NCBI GenBank assembly: GCA_021770345.1
Contig: JAETRD010000006.1
Span: forward strand, 124,001-188,000
Origin: Lachnospiraceae bacterium
GTDB lineage: Bacteria; Bacillota; Clostridia; Lachnospirales; Lachnospiraceae
Direction: 5' to 3'
DNA length: 64,000 nucleotides
Below are positions 63,272 through 64,000 of the stretch, piece by piece; position 1 is the stretch's first letter; every line of letters starts with the position of its first letter. A program made the position numbers and the translations under genes. The notes below the pieces were generated by a model. It was given only the letters and a program-made list of their open reading frames with translations. It had not been told where the DNA came from and ran no database searches.

Positions 63272-64000
63272 TTTTCGCTTTTTCTCCTGTGTTCATCTCG
63301 TATAATTGCCGGTTTGCGTCCCGGCGGGCGGCCTCGTACGCACGCCTGACAGTCTCGCACACGGCGGTATCGCGGAGCATCGCCGTCAAAAGCGGTGAAA
63401 ACCGTCGGCCTTCCAGGGAAATCGCCTCTGAGATCGCCTCGTCGAAGGTCTTTTTCGGCTGTCCGTACAGCCAGAATTGACAGACGGAGTTGTCAATCCA
63501 GTCAAACAGGCCGATGACATCTACCATCTGACGGTAAGGGCATTCGAGCCGCCTGTAGGACTCCGGATACCCGTGGGAGCCGTCATACCAGCTGTGATGC
63601 CCGAGCGCAGCGGCGGCGTAACCACGCGTCGACGCGTTGGCTGCGAGACGTGCATTTCCGACGACGGTATGCAGTTTGGTGATCTCGTATTCCTCCTCAA
63701 ACCACTGTCTTGCCGTACGGGTGAACAGACGGATAAAGTTGATCTTTCCGACATCGTGGAAGAGGCCGCAGTTTTCCGCGAGATCAAGCACGGCCCGACG
63801 CTTTTGTGCGGGCTCTTTTATCGCATGAATCTCATCGATGTCGTCGAAAAAGGAGGAGTTCTCCTCCATGATAATTCCGCAGAGCGCGGCTGCGGTTTTT
63901 CCTACGACCTTTGAGTGGACGTAGACGTCGGGGGCAAAATGCGTCAGCAAAAGCAGCTGAAACTCCCCGTAGGAGATGCTGTGCGGGGTTTCGATATAGG
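63258..64000 (-). CDS. HD-GYP-like phosphohydrolase domain protein (5' part outside window)
   Basis: The frame is open to the window edge. It encodes the HD metal site LAENCGLFHDVGKINFIRLF, then TKLHTVVGNARLAAN and LGHHSWYDGSHGYPESYRR, the latter matching the HHExxDGxGYP motif of HD-GYP phosphodiesterases with some change. HD-GYP enzymes usually cut cyclic dinucleotides such as c-di-GMP. Upstream residues (ETPHSISYGEFQ) lie at the edge. The N-terminal part is not visible, so the substrate is uncertain. Confidence 0.8.
   Translation of the reverse strand, partial: YIETPHSISYGEFQLLLLTHFAPDVYVHSKVVGKTAAALCGIIMEENSSFFDDIDEIHAIKEPAQKRRAVLDLAENCGLFHDVGKINFIRLFTRTARQWFEEEYEITKLHTVVGNARLAANASTRGYAAAALGHHSWYDGSHGYPESYRRLECPYRQMVDVIGLFDWIDNSVCQFWLYGQPKKTFDEAISEAISLEGRRFSPLLTAMLRDTAVCETVRRAYEAARRDANRQLYEMNTGEKAKNDTI

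Noticed and set aside
1-64000. CRISPR arrays, tRNA and rRNA genes
   Set aside because: No regularly spaced direct repeats, cloverleaf sequences or conserved rRNA segments were recognised by eye.

Overview
This 64 kb window looks like a chromosomal segment of a Gram-positive, carbohydrate-using gut anaerobe, most likely a Lachnospiraceae-type Clostridium (inference). The grounds are the many GPH-family sugar symporters paired with intracellular glycosidases, LplB/LplC-type ABC permeases with a YesM/YesN two-component pair, FabK rather than FabI, a CIRCE element, strong GGAGG ribosome binding sites, and GC-rich genes separated by AT-rich spacers. No rRNA, tRNA, CRISPR array or autonomous transposase was seen.

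Layout. 0-7 kb: the tail of a HicB-type antitoxin, then gltBD (glutamate synthase). 7-13 kb: a Tyr/Ser phosphatase, a MerR regulator divergent from a frameshifted MATE exporter with a 19-bp-spacer promoter between them, a PF06541 membrane protein, an unrecognised small protein, a GNAT acetyltransferase and an Ogt-type DNA methyltransferase. 13-18 kb: AraC regulator, GPH transporter and GH20 hexosaminidase; a 277-bp palindromic MITE-like element sits at the start of the transporter transcript. 18-30 kb: a flavin-binding protein and AraC regulator on the minus strand, then an operon GH1 - GPH transporter - GH43 - GH78 - domain-permuted GH3, suited to plant glycosides rich in glucose and rhamnose (inference). 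30 kb: a complete type I toxin-antitoxin locus with convergent promoters, followed by a membrane-anchored permuted GH3. 33-36 kb: decay zone with a gene broken by a second copy of the MITE, a collapsed ABC exporter, and Hsp20 under CIRCE control. 36-41 kb: TetR, phytoene-desaturase-like oxidoreductase, DUF1905, MATE and AraC. 41-52 kb: a collapsed GPH transporter next to GH88, then an ABC importer (SBP + two permeases), YesM/YesN-type sensor and regulator, and a second GH20. 52-60 kb: a type II fatty-acid operon acpP-fabK-fabD-fabG-fabF-fabZ-accDA(fused)-fabH behind a consensus promoter and a FabT-like operator. 60-64 kb: an accessory strip with a DUF3990 (ADP-ribosyltransferase-like) gene plus companion, an XRE/membrane-protein pair, a macro-SEFIR fusion protein with its own promoter, a small HTH protein, and an HD-GYP-like protein leaving the window.

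Most notable: (1) the macro-SEFIR fusion about 1 kb from a DUF3990 gene, a possible NAD+/ADP-ribose-based defence or toxin strip; (2) the type I toxin-antitoxin locus with both promoters, shared terminator and an anti-Shine-Dalgarno segment; (3) a family of palindromic repeats in four forms, one at a transcription start and one breaking a gene; (4) a small helical module shared by the N-terminus of the GH43 and the C-terminus of the GH78; (5) the fused AccD-AccA subunit. Five genes (MATE, GPH, ABC exporter, the 33.5 kb membrane protein, and fragments) are broken, so this region is under active decay or carries assembly errors.
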